The notes: generated from the letters alone by a model not told the origin. Shown: positions 16,958 to 38,606, counted from the first letter of the stretch. The stretch: DNA of 64,000 nt from Closterium sp. Naga37s-1 (GCA_947471745.1 CANJKZ010000396.1:1411001-1475000); one strand, 5' to 3'. Program-made: numbers and translations.

Positions 16958-17785
16958 GCGGCTGATGGCATGTCTAAAGTGTTCAGTTATATGACAAACT
17001 CGCTCACATTACATGATCATCTACGCTGGAAACTGATAAGTATTCTGCTTTACTGTATAGTAATGTACAAATATGTTCTCCCAGTGTTGCTGTAGTCATC
17101 CTGCTTCGCCACGCACAGAACCGTGAAGTGCACCCACGTCATGCCAAGAAGATCCACCCTTTTCGGCAAAATTATCTGGGCGTTGAGTTTCGACTCTGCT
17201 TCACTCCGCTCAAATCATGTTTTCCCATCACGTGTTGAAACTGCACTTCTGTGATGCCTTGCAACTCTTCATGGCTCGCTGGACAAAGTGGTCAGACCAC
17301 CAAGCTTGTACCTCATCATTTCACGAAACCACTTCAACCCGGAACCAAAACTTTTTCCCGTAGGTGCTTGGGAGAAAAACTGCAGAAGGGGAAACCGGAA
17401 ACTCCTGCACCGCAACATGCGCGTCTGGAAACATTGCAGCTTTCGACCCAACGACCGCGTTCCCTGCCAGGTGCCCAACCTTGGAGTCTACTAGTTGGAG
17501 CTGTTGAGGTGCCCAACAGCCACGCTGACCAGAGAGGGAGCACAAGAGCTCTCCAGCGGAACTACCTGAAGCTTGCTTCAAGCCAGTAGAGCTTCAATTT
17601 CATCAGCCCGATGTTCATTGATGCATTTTGGGGAAAGATAGACGGAAATACCGCTACCAGATTTCCAAGTCTCTTGATGGCCCCAGCGGTTTTCGTTTGA
17701 TCAGTTATTCAGGCGTCGTTCAAGCCAACTTCGGGCTAGGCGCTACGAATGCTGGATTATCCGTCTGGTTTTCAACATAAGTGCA
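16958..17785. other. Intergenic between PEX6 and the receptor kinase gene
   Basis: This AT-richer stretch of 828 bp holds the PEX6 3' flank and the likely promoter of the downstream gene. Short open frames at 17251-17589 show no recognisable product. No repeats were seen. Confidence 0.5.
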
Positions 17786-27329
<9,544 letters not shown>

Positions 27330-28067
27330 TTTCACCAAGACACTCACATCAGCTCTGTTGTAGAGTATTTATTTAGCTGCACCTATTGATGTGCAGTCAT
27401 GTTAGTATTTCTATTGGATCTCCTTCCTGCTGTGTACAATATGGAATGACATTGTGCATGGTAGAATCTTAGCACGATTTAGATCTACACAGCCAGCGGA
27501 TTCATTCCAGAATGTAACAAACAGTGACGGTTGTGTTTGTCCAGATTATGATTGCCACATCGCGGACCAATCTGCGATCGCGAAAACAACTGACGAAGTG
27601 ATGTTGCCACCAACCATCTCATGATGCCTCTCTACTCGACTCGAGGCATCCGAGCCATCTTCTGGTTACTCCACCGCACATTCCGCTATTTTCGCCTGCC
27701 CGGTCCCACACAGTCTCGATTCGAGCTCGCTGTGTGTGGCTGTGGTGGAGCGCTTTTCGCTTGTTGGGCTGCCCGTCCCTCGTCACTTGTATGGTGAGGC
27801 GAGGCTGCCCTCTCGGAAATCCCAAAGCAGCAAACACAACTCCCACCATGACTGCCTCCTTTCCGTCTCCATCCACAGCACATCCCGTGCCCATGCTGCT
27901 CGCTGGATGCACTAATATCTGGCCCGTCAGCTCTCTAACCTAAGCAGCATCGCTGCCATACGACCGGAGAGTAACCAGGTTTTAGAAGCTTCTGTTCCAC
28001 TGTTCTCGACATATAAGTTCCGCCATCATCCCTTTGCGTCGTCCGAGCGAGCACCGCCATAGTCGCC
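27330..28067. other. Intergenic between receptor kinase and coiled-coil genes
   Basis: This contains the 3' flank of the receptor kinase gene and the likely promoter of the next plus-strand gene. No coding or repeat signal is convincing. Confidence 0.5.
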
Positions 28068-30172
28068 ATGGACGTGAGGCATCAAGCGGCGCGATTCGAA
28101 ATTAACGAATTGCGTCGCTGCATGAGCACGTCGCTCGACAAGCTGGTTACCACCACGCCGTCGGTGCGTTTCGCCGACGAGGTCGTCGACCTTGAGGCGG
28201 AGGCGGGTCCGCCGCAAGTCACGTTCGGGCGGTCCACGTCGTTCACGTCGCACAGCTCCTCCGGCGAGACGGAGGCGGCGCGGCGGCTGGCGGTGCGTCT
28301 GCTGATCGGCGGCGCCAAGGAGGAGGGTGGCGGGGAGCCGCAAAAGGAGGGGCGCGAGCGACGCCGTCGCCACGGCAGCAGCAGCGGCGGTCGCAGCAGT
28401 GGCAGCGGCAGCGGCAGCGGCAGCGGTAGCGGCAGCGGCAGCGGCGGCGGTGGCAGTGGGGAGGCGCGAGGGTCGTGGCAGAAGCACCGTAGCTATTCGC
28501 TGAACCAGGAGTGGTCGGGGGGGAAGCCCGTGTCGCGGTCCAGTGGGGGCGGCTCGGAGACGGAGAGCGCAGACGGATCGAGCAAAAGCGAGAAGCGATC
28601 GTTGGCGAAGGAAGTTACAGCGCTTCGACGACAGCTCGCGGAATTTCAAGCTGCGAATCAGGACCTTCTAGGTAAGCGGCGTTGCAGACGGGGCAGAGCA
28701 CGAGGTGTGACAGAGCACGGGGTGTCGCTGTGGCAGTGCTGCATGCGTGCGTCTCCGAGTGCATGTTTGATGCGCTCTCGCCCGCGGATTGCGGAATGAG
28801 CGCTGCCAGCGCGAATTCGCGTCGCACCTGCCTTGTCGGATAGCAGCTCTGAATTCGTGCACGCTGCACTGCTCTTTCTCGCCGTCACGCGCCCTCTCCT
28901 TCTTAACCCTCCTCACACCTCTCTTCTCCACACCCTCTCCTTCAACACACGCTCTCCTTGCCCACACCCTCTCCTCCTTCCCCACACCCTCTCCTTTCCC
29001 ACGCCTTTGTGCTGCATCCAGTTATCCCCTCAGCACCCCCTTCCTCCTGCCCACTCCCCTGCATCCTCACTCCTCCACCTCCCACTTTCCACCTCCCCAC
29101 TCACCTCCATGTTGGCCAATCTCCATTCCCCCACTTTCCTCCACCCCCCCACTTTCCTGCAAACCCCCATTCTCCTCCATCTTCTCACCCTCACTCTCTT
29201 TCACCTCCCGCTCTCTCGTTTCCTGCAGCCCTCCCAATCCCCGTCTGCACCCTTACGCTATTCTCAGCCCCCAACATATCCCTCTCTCCCTTCCAAAGAA
29301 GCACCCCACGGGCCCACCCCACCCAACCTCCCTCCCTCCCGCCGCCCCCCCCCCAACCAACCCCTTTTTCCCCCTGGCCAGACGAGCTGGACCGCAAGTC
29401 GCTGGCAGTGGCGGCAGCGGAGGAGGCGGTGAGGGACGCGCGGGCGGAGCGGGATCTGATGGCGGCGGAGATGGAGGCGGCGCTGGGCACGTGGACGCTG
29501 GCGGTGGACGAGGCCAAGGAGGCGGCGCACGCGGCGGAGGCGGCGAGGGAGCAGGTGGCGGAGCTGGAGACGGAGAACAAGCGCCTGTGGCAGCTCGTGG
29601 AGCTCATTCTTGAGCAGAAGGACAAGGCCGCGCTGGACGGCGCTGATGGCGCTGGCAAGTTCGACCCCACCACCAATGCACGCATCATGTGAGTGCCCTC
29701 GCTGGCTCGCGGGGTGTGGGTGTGTGGCACTGCCCGTGTGCTCAGTGTGTGAGTCGTTGGCACGCAAGCTCTGTGCCTGCCTGCCGTGGAGTGCGGGAGA
29801 GCAGGGTCGTTTCACTGGCACCCACTCCTGGTTCCTTCCCAGCTTGTAGTTGGTGCTTATTTGGTCTGTCCCGGGTGGTGCTGCCATTCACTGTGCCTGT
29901 GGCATGCACTCGGCTCACCCGCCCTCACTACCCGCCCTCCCCACCCGCCTGCCGTGTCCATGTGTGGTGCTTCCAGGAAGGTGCTAGAGTCGGTGAAGAA
30001 ACCGAGTCACAGGAGCTCGCCGTCCCCCAGCCGCCCGGCCACGGGCAGCAGCAGCAGGCGGGGGGGCAGTGGGGGGTCGTCGGGATCCAAGGCGGCAGGG
30101 GACTCGGAGAGGGCAGGCGAGTCGGGCTCTCGCAGCAGCAGATCGTCATCGTCCAAGCAGGTCCGCTGGTGA
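28068..30172 (+). CDS. Coiled-coil protein, unknown function
   Basis: Three exons (28068-28671, 29382-29688, 29977-30172) join in frame to 368 residues. The N-terminal third has a short conserved-looking block (INELRRCMSTSLDKL, then SVRFADEVVDLEAEAG). A Ser/Gly run encoded by GGCAGC repeats lies at about residues 105-132, followed by a basic Ser-rich segment. From KEVTALRRQLAEFQAANQDLL through exon 2 the sequence is heptad-like and Ala/Glu-rich, ending in ETENKRLWQLVELILEQKDKA, a clear coiled coil of roughly 120 residues. The C-terminus is Ser/Arg/Lys-rich with Ser-Pro sites. I do not recognise the family; a cytoskeletal or scaffold protein is possible but unsupported. Confidence 0.75.
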
Positions 30173-30777
30173 CCCCCCTGCTGTGCGCCCTCAACCCGCG
30201 CCCTACGTGCCACACACTTCCCAGCCTCAGACACTGTCCACGAGGCTCGCGTGCGTACTACACCAGCACTCCACTGCTTCACAACACAACGCTTTGTTGA
30301 TAGTTATATAGGAAGAGCCCTGTGCTTGCTCATGGGGGTAGAGTGTCGGAAGAGCTGTGCAGCTGATTCATTTTCTCTTCCTTTTTTTCGGGTCTAGGAT
30401 GTTGTAGAAGCTGTTGTAACAAAGCCGTTTAGCTGTGTGAAACTGTGATAACATTTATATAGGCTGCTTTGCATCCAGATTCATCGAAAGATAATTGAAA
30501 ATGGGAGTGCATCGAGATGCACAATTCCTGCCGAATCTGCGTTACCCTATCCGGCGAGAAAAAAGGCAACTAACAAGCGATCCCAATCACGATTTCATCC
30601 CACCAGCTGCCCCGCACAAATCTGCTTTTGAGGCAATTTCAGGTCGCAATTCACATTGCCGCGACGGGCTCCATCCCTGCGCACTGCGTGCTCTCGGCCT
30701 TCCTTTCGCCTCCAGCAGCCGTGCGCTTTACGCGTGTCCCGTTGTGCCTCTCCCCCTCCCCCCCGTCGCGTGTGGCC
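30173..30777. other. Intergenic between coiled-coil and ureidoglycolate genes
   Basis: This holds the 3' flank of the coiled-coil gene, AT-rich to about 30600, then GC-rich sequence likely to be promoter and 5' untranslated region of the next gene. The open frame extends upstream to a methionine at 30628 but is not clearly coding. Confidence 0.45.
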
Positions 30778-32697
30778 ATGCCCGCTTCAACTCTCCCATT
30801 CTCCGCGCCGCTCGCCCGGCTATCCGCTCCGCTCTCCTCCTCCCACTCCCCCTCTCGCACGGCGCCCCTTCTCCCTTCTCTCCCGCCTCTCGATCTTCGC
30901 TCCTCCCTCCGCCTCTCGCGCTCCCCCACGCCCGCGCTACAATCCGCGCCTTGCCACACTTCACGTTCCTCCCGCTGTTCTGCTGGCGAGGGTATGGCGA
31001 CGGCGTCGCAATCGCCGCCTGAAGCGGGCAGCACGCCACGTGTCATCAAGCTGGAGGCGATCCCGCTGAGCCGCGAGGCGTTCGCGCCGTTCGGCGAGGT
31101 GGTGGAGCCCGCGGAGGACGGCGTCGCGTTCGGCGCGGCGGACGCCGCCCTCGACCTCTCGCAGGGCGCGCCCAGGTGAGGAAGGGGGGAGTGGCGGGGA
31201 CGAGGAGCCGAGGTGGGGAGCGCGGAGGTGAATTTGAGGCGCTGGCGGAGAGGCGGAAAACAGGAATGCGATGCAAGAGTGGGAGGGGATGGGCAGTGCG
31301 GTGGGCGTCACTCTAGGCGCGCTGATGGGCAGGCAATGCAGTAGCGGGCGAGGGCGTAGCGAGGGCCCCTGGCAGGCGTGTGAGCGAGCGGCAGTAGCGG
31401 GGCTGCCATGATGGGCAAGGCGCGCTGCATAGCGCCATCCCACGAGTATCCACCCCCTCCTCCTCCCATGCGCCCGCGTGAGGGTACGCGTTGCACCCTC
31501 GCATCGCCCCAGACACACCTTTGCCACTCCAACACTTTCTTGCCGCTCCTGCCCCGTCCCCCTCCCCCTTCCCCCTGCCCGCCCCCCAGGGTGTACATAA
31601 TGCGGCTGAGGGACCGGCGGCTGGGGTTTGGCAGCATCACGCACCACGCGCGCGTGACGCAGTGCCTGGGCGCCGTGGGCGGGCAGCCGTGGTTCCTGGG
31701 CGTGGCGCCGCCCTCCCTCGTGCAGGATGGGGAGGGCCGTGAGGGTGGTGGCGCTGATGGGTGAGCAGGGGGCAGTGGCGGGGAGTGCGAGGGGCGTTGC
31801 AGTGCGAGAGGAGGCGGTGAGAGGCATAGGGGAAGAGGCTAGTGGAGGTCCAGTGTGTGTGCTGGCTGCGTGTGTGTCAGCTCTGCCGTTCCTCTCTGCC
31901 CCCTTGGGATTGCCGCCACCGCATGCTCGCCGTCCTTCACTTCCCCCCCTCCCTCCCTTCCCCAACCCCCACGCTTCCCACTGTGCTCGCCACCTTGTAC
32001 ACATGCCGCACCAACCACGTATCCACCACACACCATCGCTCATTCCCTGCTCCTCCTTGCCCTCGCCCCCTTCTCATGCGTGCACTGGCCCTGGCCTCCG
32101 TCTCTCTCTCCCTGCCTCCCTCCCCCCTCCTTCACACGGCGGGCAGCAGGGCGGTGAAGCAAGGGGCGGCAGGGCAGAGGTACCGCCCTCCCGAGGTGGG
32201 GGCGGTGAGGGTGTTCCGCATGGAGGGCGCAGTGGTGGTGAAGCTGCACGCCGGCACGTGGCACGCTGGCCCGCTCTTCACTGCGCCGTGCATGGACTTC
32301 TTTAACCTCGAACTGCATGACACCAATGTGCGCGGGGAAGGGGGTGGTGGGGGAGTGGTGAGGGGTGGTGGGGAGTGTGGAAGGGTTAGTGTAGACACCT
32401 CATTCATGCACCTGCTGTTCTCCGTCTGCCACCCTATGCACCTCATACACATGCATGGCCCTGCCCTTGCTTCGTGTGTGTGCCCCTTGTGTGTCTCCCA
32501 GCCTAACCTTCACATGGCACATGTTTTCTGAAACTGTCTGTTCGCCATCCCCTGTACCCACTTGCACTACCCTGCACCCCCTTGCTCCCCCCTGCACTCC
32601 CTTGCACCCCCATGAACCCCAGGTGGTGGACCACACAACGCACAGCTTTGCTGACAGCAACGGTGTGGTGTTTGAATTTGACGATGCACAATCGTGA
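30778..32697 (+). CDS. AllA-like ureidoglycolate lyase/hydrolase
   Basis: Exons are 30778 (or 30994)-31175, 31590-31760, 32147-32327 and 32623-32697. From the ATG at 30994 this gives 202 residues, close to plant and bacterial members. The in-frame ATG at 30778 adds 72 Ser/Pro/Ala/Arg-rich residues with few acidic ones, possibly a transit peptide. Recognisable segments are FAPFGEVVEP, LDLSQGAPRVYIMRLRDR, ITHHARVTQCLGAVGGQPW, YRPPEVGAVRVFRMEG, LHAGTWHAGPLF and MDFFNLELHDTNVVDHTTH, typical of the ureidoglycolate cupin fold. The enzyme acts late in allantoin breakdown, releasing glyoxylate and recovering purine nitrogen. At 32147 tandem acceptors CAGCAG occur; only the first keeps frame. Splice sites are GT-AG. 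Family assignment is strong; exact reaction (lyase or hydrolase) is not settled by sequence. Confidence 0.9.
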
Positions 32698-33036
32698 CAC
32701 GCTTGTGACGAATGGTCTGCTTGCACCCACCCTATGTGCAGCGTCTGTCGCACATCACTGTAGACCAGACCAGGCCCAGGGCCTCAGATTCATTTTTTAA
32801 GTACGGTACCCCTGAATTATCATTGTCGATGTGAGAAAAAAGGTTGATTGACAGCCTTCTTAAAGCCGTTGGCCCAAATTGCACAAGTTTTTAAAAGATG
32901 ACGAGGGGGAGTTTTACTGGTTTGGGTTTTGGCGAATGTTTCCGATTTCGTTAAATTCGTATTTTTCGCCCAACCAAGCCAGCCCCACGTTTTTACCCTG
33001 GCGGGTGTGTCAGACTTCGAAAGTCCCAAATTGCAG
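32698..33036. other. Intergenic, no gene seen
   Basis: This is the 3' flank of the ureidoglycolate gene up to the LTR edge at 33037. It is AT-richer than the genes. No recognisable feature. Confidence 0.5.
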
Positions 33037-33176
33037 TGTTACAACTAGGAGCTAGGTGAATGTCGATTAGGTAAGAGGGAGGGAATACAAGACTATCGAG
33101 AGAATTGGGTTGTACCCTCTAAGGAATGGCCCCTACACAACCTAGAGTGAAATAAACAGAACTAAATGTATTGACA
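33037..33176 (-). repeat. 3' LTR of the truncated copia (140 bp)
   Basis: Plus-strand ends are TGTTACAAC and TATTGACA, that is TG...CA. The inner edge abuts the polypurine tract. There is no second copy in the window to confirm the boundaries. Confidence 0.75.
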
Positions 33177-34328
33177 CACCCCCATAGGGTGAAGTAGGGG
33201 ATAGCCAAACCTAACAGTGGTCACAAGACTAGTCAAGCAGGAGAACAAGCAAGGCAAAACCCACGGTGGATCTCAAGGACACCACACAATCTGAACACAA
33301 GCAGGCGGCCACAAGGCCAGTTCACATGCAGATATATAATAGCAAGGCAGTACACCGATCACAACCTAGCAAGAGTAAACATGTAGGTATAAAGAGATAT
33401 AGCAGTGTACAACAAGAGCAATTCAAGCAACCAGCAGGTGAGGCAGAGTGGGCACAAGCCCAAGAGCAATGCAGAAACGCTGATGATCACCAGACCCAAG
33501 GGCCTTGGTGTAGACATCAGCAGTGTTGGTCCGAGAGGCCACGTAAGCAAGGCGCAGCTGACCACGCTGCTGCAGTTCACGCGCAAGGAAGTAGCGAAGA
33601 GCAATGTCTTTTGTTCTGTGCTCCAGTCTCTGCCCGCGACACAAGGCAAGCATTGCCTTGTTGTCGACGTACAGAACTGGAGCAGAACGAGGCCGCTCCC
33701 CCAAGTCGGTCAGCAGGTAGGTCAGCCAGCGGAGCTCCTGTGCAGCCATGGCCCCAGCGTAGATCTCGGCCTCACAGCTGGAACCAAGCACAGAAGAAGA
33801 ACGAGTGGACCTCCACGAGACAGAACCAGAGCCAAGACTGAAGGTGTAACCCTGTGACGAACGCTGAGTCGCCTGGTCGTCGGCCCAAGAAGAGTCAGAG
33901 TGTCTTGTGAGGACCACCGAACCCCGTCCTCCAAGCACGAGCCCCATGCCCGATGTGCTACACAAGTAACGCAGTACCCTCTTCGCAGCATCAAAGTGCA
34001 CCTTTCGGTGTCTACCGGGTGCCACGTAGCGAGCCAGAAGGCTGAGAGGGTACGCAAGGTCAGGTCGTGTGCACGTCATCAGGTACATGAGGCAACCCAC
34101 AAGCTCTGGGTACGGACCACTCGGCTCTACGGACTCATCCGAAGGTGGAGCTGAGAGCGAGTGGCCGGTAGCTAGAGGAGTGGGCTGTGGCGAGGAGTAC
34201 GTGAAGCGGAAGCGCTGAAGGACCTGGTGCACCATGTGTGACTGAGTCAGGGTGATGGTGCGCCGTGCTCTGTCCCGGGTGATCTGCAAGCCAAGATAGC
34301 TCTGCAGCTTAACCAGGTCAGTGCAGGT

Positions 34329-34472
34329 TGTCAGAATGTTGTATTTGTCTAGCCTGCAGTGGGGTGCTCTATAGCGAGTACAGCCCAATCTAGGGTTTCC
34401 TATATGTACTCAACTGCTTGCTAGTGAAACCCCGCCTTTCTTCATTCTTACTTTCTACTGCTAGTTCTGACA
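34329..34472 (+). repeat. 5' LTR of element A
   Basis: 144 bp with TG...CA ends, immediately followed by the primer-binding site TGCTATCAGAGC at 34473. Confidence 0.93.
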
Positions 34473-35625
34473 TGCTATCAGAGCAGGTCGATCCCCTTGG
34501 GTCGATCCTCTGGGTGGGCCCACCACCTCACTGCTTCCGCTGCTACTGCTACTCTGTGTGTTGCACGCCCCGTGGCGTGCGACGGATTTTTCATCCCGCC
34601 GCGCGCTCGGAGCGTGCGGCGGTTTTCTGCCCGCCGTGCGCCCCGAGGCGCGCGGCGGCTTTCTGCCCCGTCACTCCGCGCGTCGCTCCCGGGAGGCGCT
34701 GCGACGGGCGACGGGGACCCGCGCGTCGCCCCCCGTCGCCCGTCGCGGCCTGCGCGACCTGCGTAGGGCCCGCGCGCGGCCCGTACAGCCTGCGCGCGGC
34801 CCGTACGGGCTGCGCCAGGCCCGCGCGCGGCCCGTACGGGCTGCGCCAGGCCCGCGCGCGGCCCGTACGGGCAGCGCCAGGCCCGCGCGCGGCCCGTACG
34901 GACTGCGCCAGGCCAGGGTGCGCCTCGGGCCGCCCGCACGCGGTTCGTACGGGCTGCGCCAGGCCCGTGGGCGCCCTGTTTTCTCTGCCCCTGCGCTGCC
35001 CGCCGTCCCTCGTGCTTCTGACGGCGCCCCACCCCTGCTGCTGCCCGTTCTCCTGAATTAGGGTTTGGGGGTGGGGGGTATGGGGGTGCAGTTTCTGTGC
35101 GTCGTCCCCTGCTCCTCCTCCTCCTCCGTCTCCCAGTGCTGCAGCTGCCGCTGAGGGGGGTGGGTGTGTGGGAGCCGAAGGAGTGGTACTAGGGGGGTGA
35201 CGTGCAAGTGGAGTTAGGAGTGAAGCAGTGGGTGTGTGGGGGGTGTGTGGGACAGTTGGAGGAGGTTGAGCGGAGGCTGCTGTCTTGTCGTCCGCAGCAC
35301 CTGTAGTCCGGGGCGCACTGTCCTGGTAGCCCAGAGAGTCTGCTGCGCCTGTCGCCCGAGGGTCCGTTGCTCCTGTAGCTCGTCGTAGCCCGTGAGCCAG
35401 TTACTCCAGTAGTCCGGGGCGCACTGTCCCGGTAGCCACTGTGCCAGCAGCTCCTGTTGCCCGTGTGTCTGCAGCTTCAGCCGCCGTCTCTCATCTTCTC
35501 TCCTCTCACAGTCCCTCCTCCTCCTCACTTGCCCGCTGTGATTACCTCTAGCTTTTCTTCTTATTGTGAACTCCTGCTATACCTGCTCATTGTGCTGATT
35601 ACACCCCACTTTGACTATGGGGGTG

Positions 35626-35769
35626 TGTCAGAATGTTGTATTTGTCTAGCCTGCAGTGGGGTGCTCTATAGCGAGTACAGCCCAATCTAGGGTTTCCTAT
35701 ATGTACTCAACTGCTTGCTAGTGAAACCCCTCCTTTCTTCATTCTTACTTTCTACTGCTAGTTCTGACA
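35626..35769 (+). repeat. 3' LTR of element A
   Basis: 144 bp, nearly identical to 34329-34472 and preceded by the purine-rich TATGGGGGTG. Confidence 0.93.
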
Positions 35770-36375
35770 CAGGTGTGTCTCTCCTGTAGCTCCGCCTTCA
35801 CTAGGGCCAGTGGCTCAGTGTCAGCAGTAGCAAAAACCAAGTCGTCAACGAACACGAGGATGTAGAACCGTGGCAAAGAAGTGTCGGTGCGTAGAAACAG
35901 CGACGGGTCAGCAGTCGAAGGAGCAAACCCAAGAGCCGCAAGTGTCGAACTCAGTGTGTCGTGCCACTCGCGGCGCGCCTGACGCAGGCCGTACACTGGT
36001 CGCCGTAGGCTCCACTGGGTACCCTCATGAAACGACCCAGTGAAGCCCTGTGGACGGCGCAACCAGATGGCCTCGTGAAGGCTACCCTGCAAGAAAGCTG
36101 TCGAGAAGTCGAGGGAGTGCAGCTCGTAGTCACGCTGAGCTGCAACGTGTAGCAACACCCGAAGATTGGTCATCTTCGGGGTGGGGGAGAAGTTCTGAAA
36201 GAAGTCGACCCCTTCACGCTGACTGAAGCCTCAAGCAACGTAACGTGCCTTGAAGGCAAGCGGAGAACCCGACGGCCGCTTCACCCTGAAAATCCACATG
36301 CCACTGACGATGTTCGCCCCAGGTGGGGGAACCTCGTCGACGTAGGTGCCAGTGGACTTCCAGGAAGCCATCTCG

Positions 36376-38606
36376 ACCTGAATGTTGTTGCAGATTCGGG
36401 TGGCCCATGCTCAAATACATTCACCTCAGCAATTCCGGCTTGGTTCGCGCACATGGAAAAGTTCGGCGCCTGCGATGACGGCCGCGCCTGCCGACAAACG
36501 CCAAGGAAGCGCATGGATCCCTATGGGCCTGGGAAAAAGCGTCGAAAGACCTGAATGTTGTTGCATACTCGGGATGCCAATGCTCAAATACACCCACCAG
36601 AGCAATTCTGGCTTGGTTCGCGCGCACCAAAAAGTTCTGCCCCTGCGATGACGGCCGCGCCTGCCGACAAATGCAAGGGAAGCGCATAGATCCCTACAGG
36701 CGTAGGGAAAAGCGTCGAACGACCTGAATGTTGTTGCATATTCGGGTGGTCCATGGTCAAATACAACCACCAGACCAATTCAGGCTTGGTTCGCGCGCAC
36801 AGAAAAGTTCGGCGCCTGCAATGACGGCCGCGCCTGCCGAGAAACGCTAAGTAAGTGCATGGATCCCTACGGGCATTTGGAGAAGCGTTGAACGACCTGA
36901 ATGTTGTTGCATATTCGGGTGGCCCATGCTCAAATACACCCACTAGAGCAATTCCAGCATGGTTCGCACGCACAGAAAAGTTCGGCGCCTGCGATGACGG
37001 CCGCGCCTGCCGACAAACGTCAAGTAAGCGCATGGATCCCTACGGGCATGGGGAAAAGCGTTGAACGACCTGAATGTTGTTGCATATTCGGGTGGCCCAT
37101 GCTAAAATACACCCATCTGAGCAATTCCGGCTTGGTTCGCGCGCACGGAAAAGTTCGGCGCCTGCGATGACGGCCGCGTGCCGACAAACGCTAAAGAAGC
37201 GCATGGATCCCTACAGGCGTAGGGAAAAGCGTCGAACGACCTGAATGTTGTTGCATATTCGGGTGGCCCATGCTCAAATACACCCACCACAACAATTCCG
37301 GCTTGGTTCGCGCACACCGAAAAGTTTGGCGCCTGCGATGGCGGCCGCGCCTGCCGACAAATACTAAAGAAGCGCATGGATCCCTATGGGCGTGGGGAAA
37401 AGCGTCGAACGACCTGCATGTTGTTGCATATTCGGGTGGCCCATGCTCAAATACACCCACCTGAGCAATTCCGGCTTGGTTCGCGCGCACCGAAAAGTTT
37501 GGCGCCTGCGATGACGGCCTCGCCTGCCGACAAACGCTAAGGAAGCACATGGATCCCTACGGGCGTGGGGAAAAGCGTCGAACGCCCTGAATGTAACAGC
37601 ATATTCGGGTGGCCCATGCTAAAATACACCCACCTGAGCAATTCCGGCTTGGTTCGCGCGCACAGAAAAGTTCAGCGTCTGCGATGACGGCCGCGCCTGC
37701 CGACGAACGCTAAGGAAGCGCATAGATCCCTATGGGCGTGGGGAAAAGCCTCGAACGACCTGCATGTTGTTGCATATTCGGGTGGCCCATGCTAAAATAC
37801 ACCCACCTGAGCAATTCCGGCTTGGTTCGCGCGCACGGAAAAGTTCAGCGCCTGCGATGACGGCCGCGCCTGCCGACGAACGCTAAGGAAGCGCATAGAT
37901 CCCTATGGGCGTGGGGAAAAGCGTCGAACGCTTTGCATGTTGTTGCATATTCGGGTGGCCCATGCTCAAATACACCCACCTGAGCAATTCCGGCTTGGTT
38001 CGCGCGCACCGAAAAGTTTGGCGCCTGCGATGACGGCCTCGCCTGTCGACAAACGCTAACGAAGCACATGGATACCTACGGGCGTGGGGAAAAGCGTCGA
38101 ACGACCTGAATGTAACAGCATGTTCGGGTGGCCCATGCTATAATATACCCACCTGAGCAATTCCGGCTTGGTTCGCGCGCACGGAAAAGTTCAGCGCCTG
38201 CGATGACGGCCGCGCCTGCCGACGAACGCTATGGAAGCGCATAGATCCCTATGGGCGTGGGGAAAAGCGTCGAATGACATGAATGTTGTTGCATATTCGG
38301 GTGGCCCATGCTCAAATACACCCACCTGAGCAATTCCGGCTTGGTTCGCGCGCACCAAAAAGTTCGGCGCATGCGATGACGGCCGCGCCTGCCGACAAAC
38401 GAGGAAGCGGATGGATCCCTACAAGCGTATGGAAAAGCGTTGAACGACCTGAATTTGTTGCATATTTGGTGGCCCATGCTCAAATACACCCACCGGAGCA
38501 ATTCGGGTTTGGTTCGCGCGCACAGAAAAGTTCGGCGCCTGCGATGACGGCCGCGCCTGCCGACAAATGCTAAGGAAGCACATGCATCTCTACGGGCGTA
38601 GGAAAA
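36376..38606. repeat. 173-bp satellite, block 1 (about 13 monomers)
   Basis: Monomers of about 173 bp can be followed by CATGGATCC, which recurs at spacings of 171-174. Other fixed landmarks are CCTGAATGTTGTTGCATATT, GGCCCATGCTCAAATACACC, TTCCGGCTTGGTTCGCGC and GGGAAAAGCGTCGAACGAC. Some bases vary between neighbours, including a frequent choice of ACACCCACCTGAGC or ACAACAACCAGAGC. The left edge joins the truncated copia at 36374-36376. The right edge is the insertion of element B. Confidence 0.96.

Larger units (their letters stand above)
34329..35769 (+). mobile_element. Non-autonomous LTR element A (1,441 bp)
   Basis: Two 144-bp direct repeats (34329-34472 and 35626-35769) begin TGTCAGAATG and end TTCTGACA and are nearly identical. 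The element is flanked by the 5-bp duplication CAGGT (34324-34328 and 35770-35774), which lies in the older copia pol gene. TGCTATCAGAGC follows the first LTR directly as primer-binding site. TATGGGGGTG precedes the second as polypurine tract. The 1.15-kb interior has no gag or pol. It is very GC-rich, with repeats of GCGCGGCCCGTACGG at about 34770-34960. Confidence 0.93.
33037..36376 (-). mobile_element. Truncated Ty1/copia element carrying a nested insertion
   Basis: A minus-strand copia keeps its 3' LTR (33037-33176), the polypurine tract beside it (plus-strand CACCCCCATAG from 33177), the RNase H and part of the reverse transcriptase. Everything upstream (gag, protease, integrase, 5' LTR) is missing. 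The break at 36374-36376 coincides exactly with the edge of the 173-bp satellite, with a few bases shared. A non-autonomous LTR element at 34329-35769 splits the reverse transcriptase/RNase H region. Confidence 0.9.
33423..36376 (-). pseudogene. Copia pol remnant (RT and RNase H), disrupted
   Basis: Two pieces flank the nested insertion: 36376-35775 (start of reverse transcriptase) and 34328-33423 (end of reverse transcriptase plus RNase H). Piece one shows TYVDEVPPPGANIVSGMWIF, LDFSTAFLQGSLHEAIW and YILVFVDDLVFA, with an in-frame stop near 36230 where the relative at 45650 has Arg. Piece two shows GCLMYLMTCTRPDLAY, HSDSSWADDQATQRSSQGY, SSCEAEIY and LYVDNKA. It closely resembles the copia polyprotein at 42499-47010 but has a different LTR, so it is a related family. 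Not functional: truncated, stopped and interrupted. Confidence 0.93.

Noticed and set aside
17251-17589. Overlapping 68-112 codon frames between PEX6 and the receptor kinase
   Set aside because: Several frames on both strands are open over the same bases and none shows a recognisable product.
34418-35061. 167-212 codon frames in element A
   Set aside because: Arg/Pro/Ala-rich readings of a GC-rich tandem repeat inside a non-autonomous element, without any known domain.
36376-38606. CRISPR-like array
   Set aside because: Repeats are head-to-tail with no unique spacers, 173 bp long, in eukaryotic DNA.
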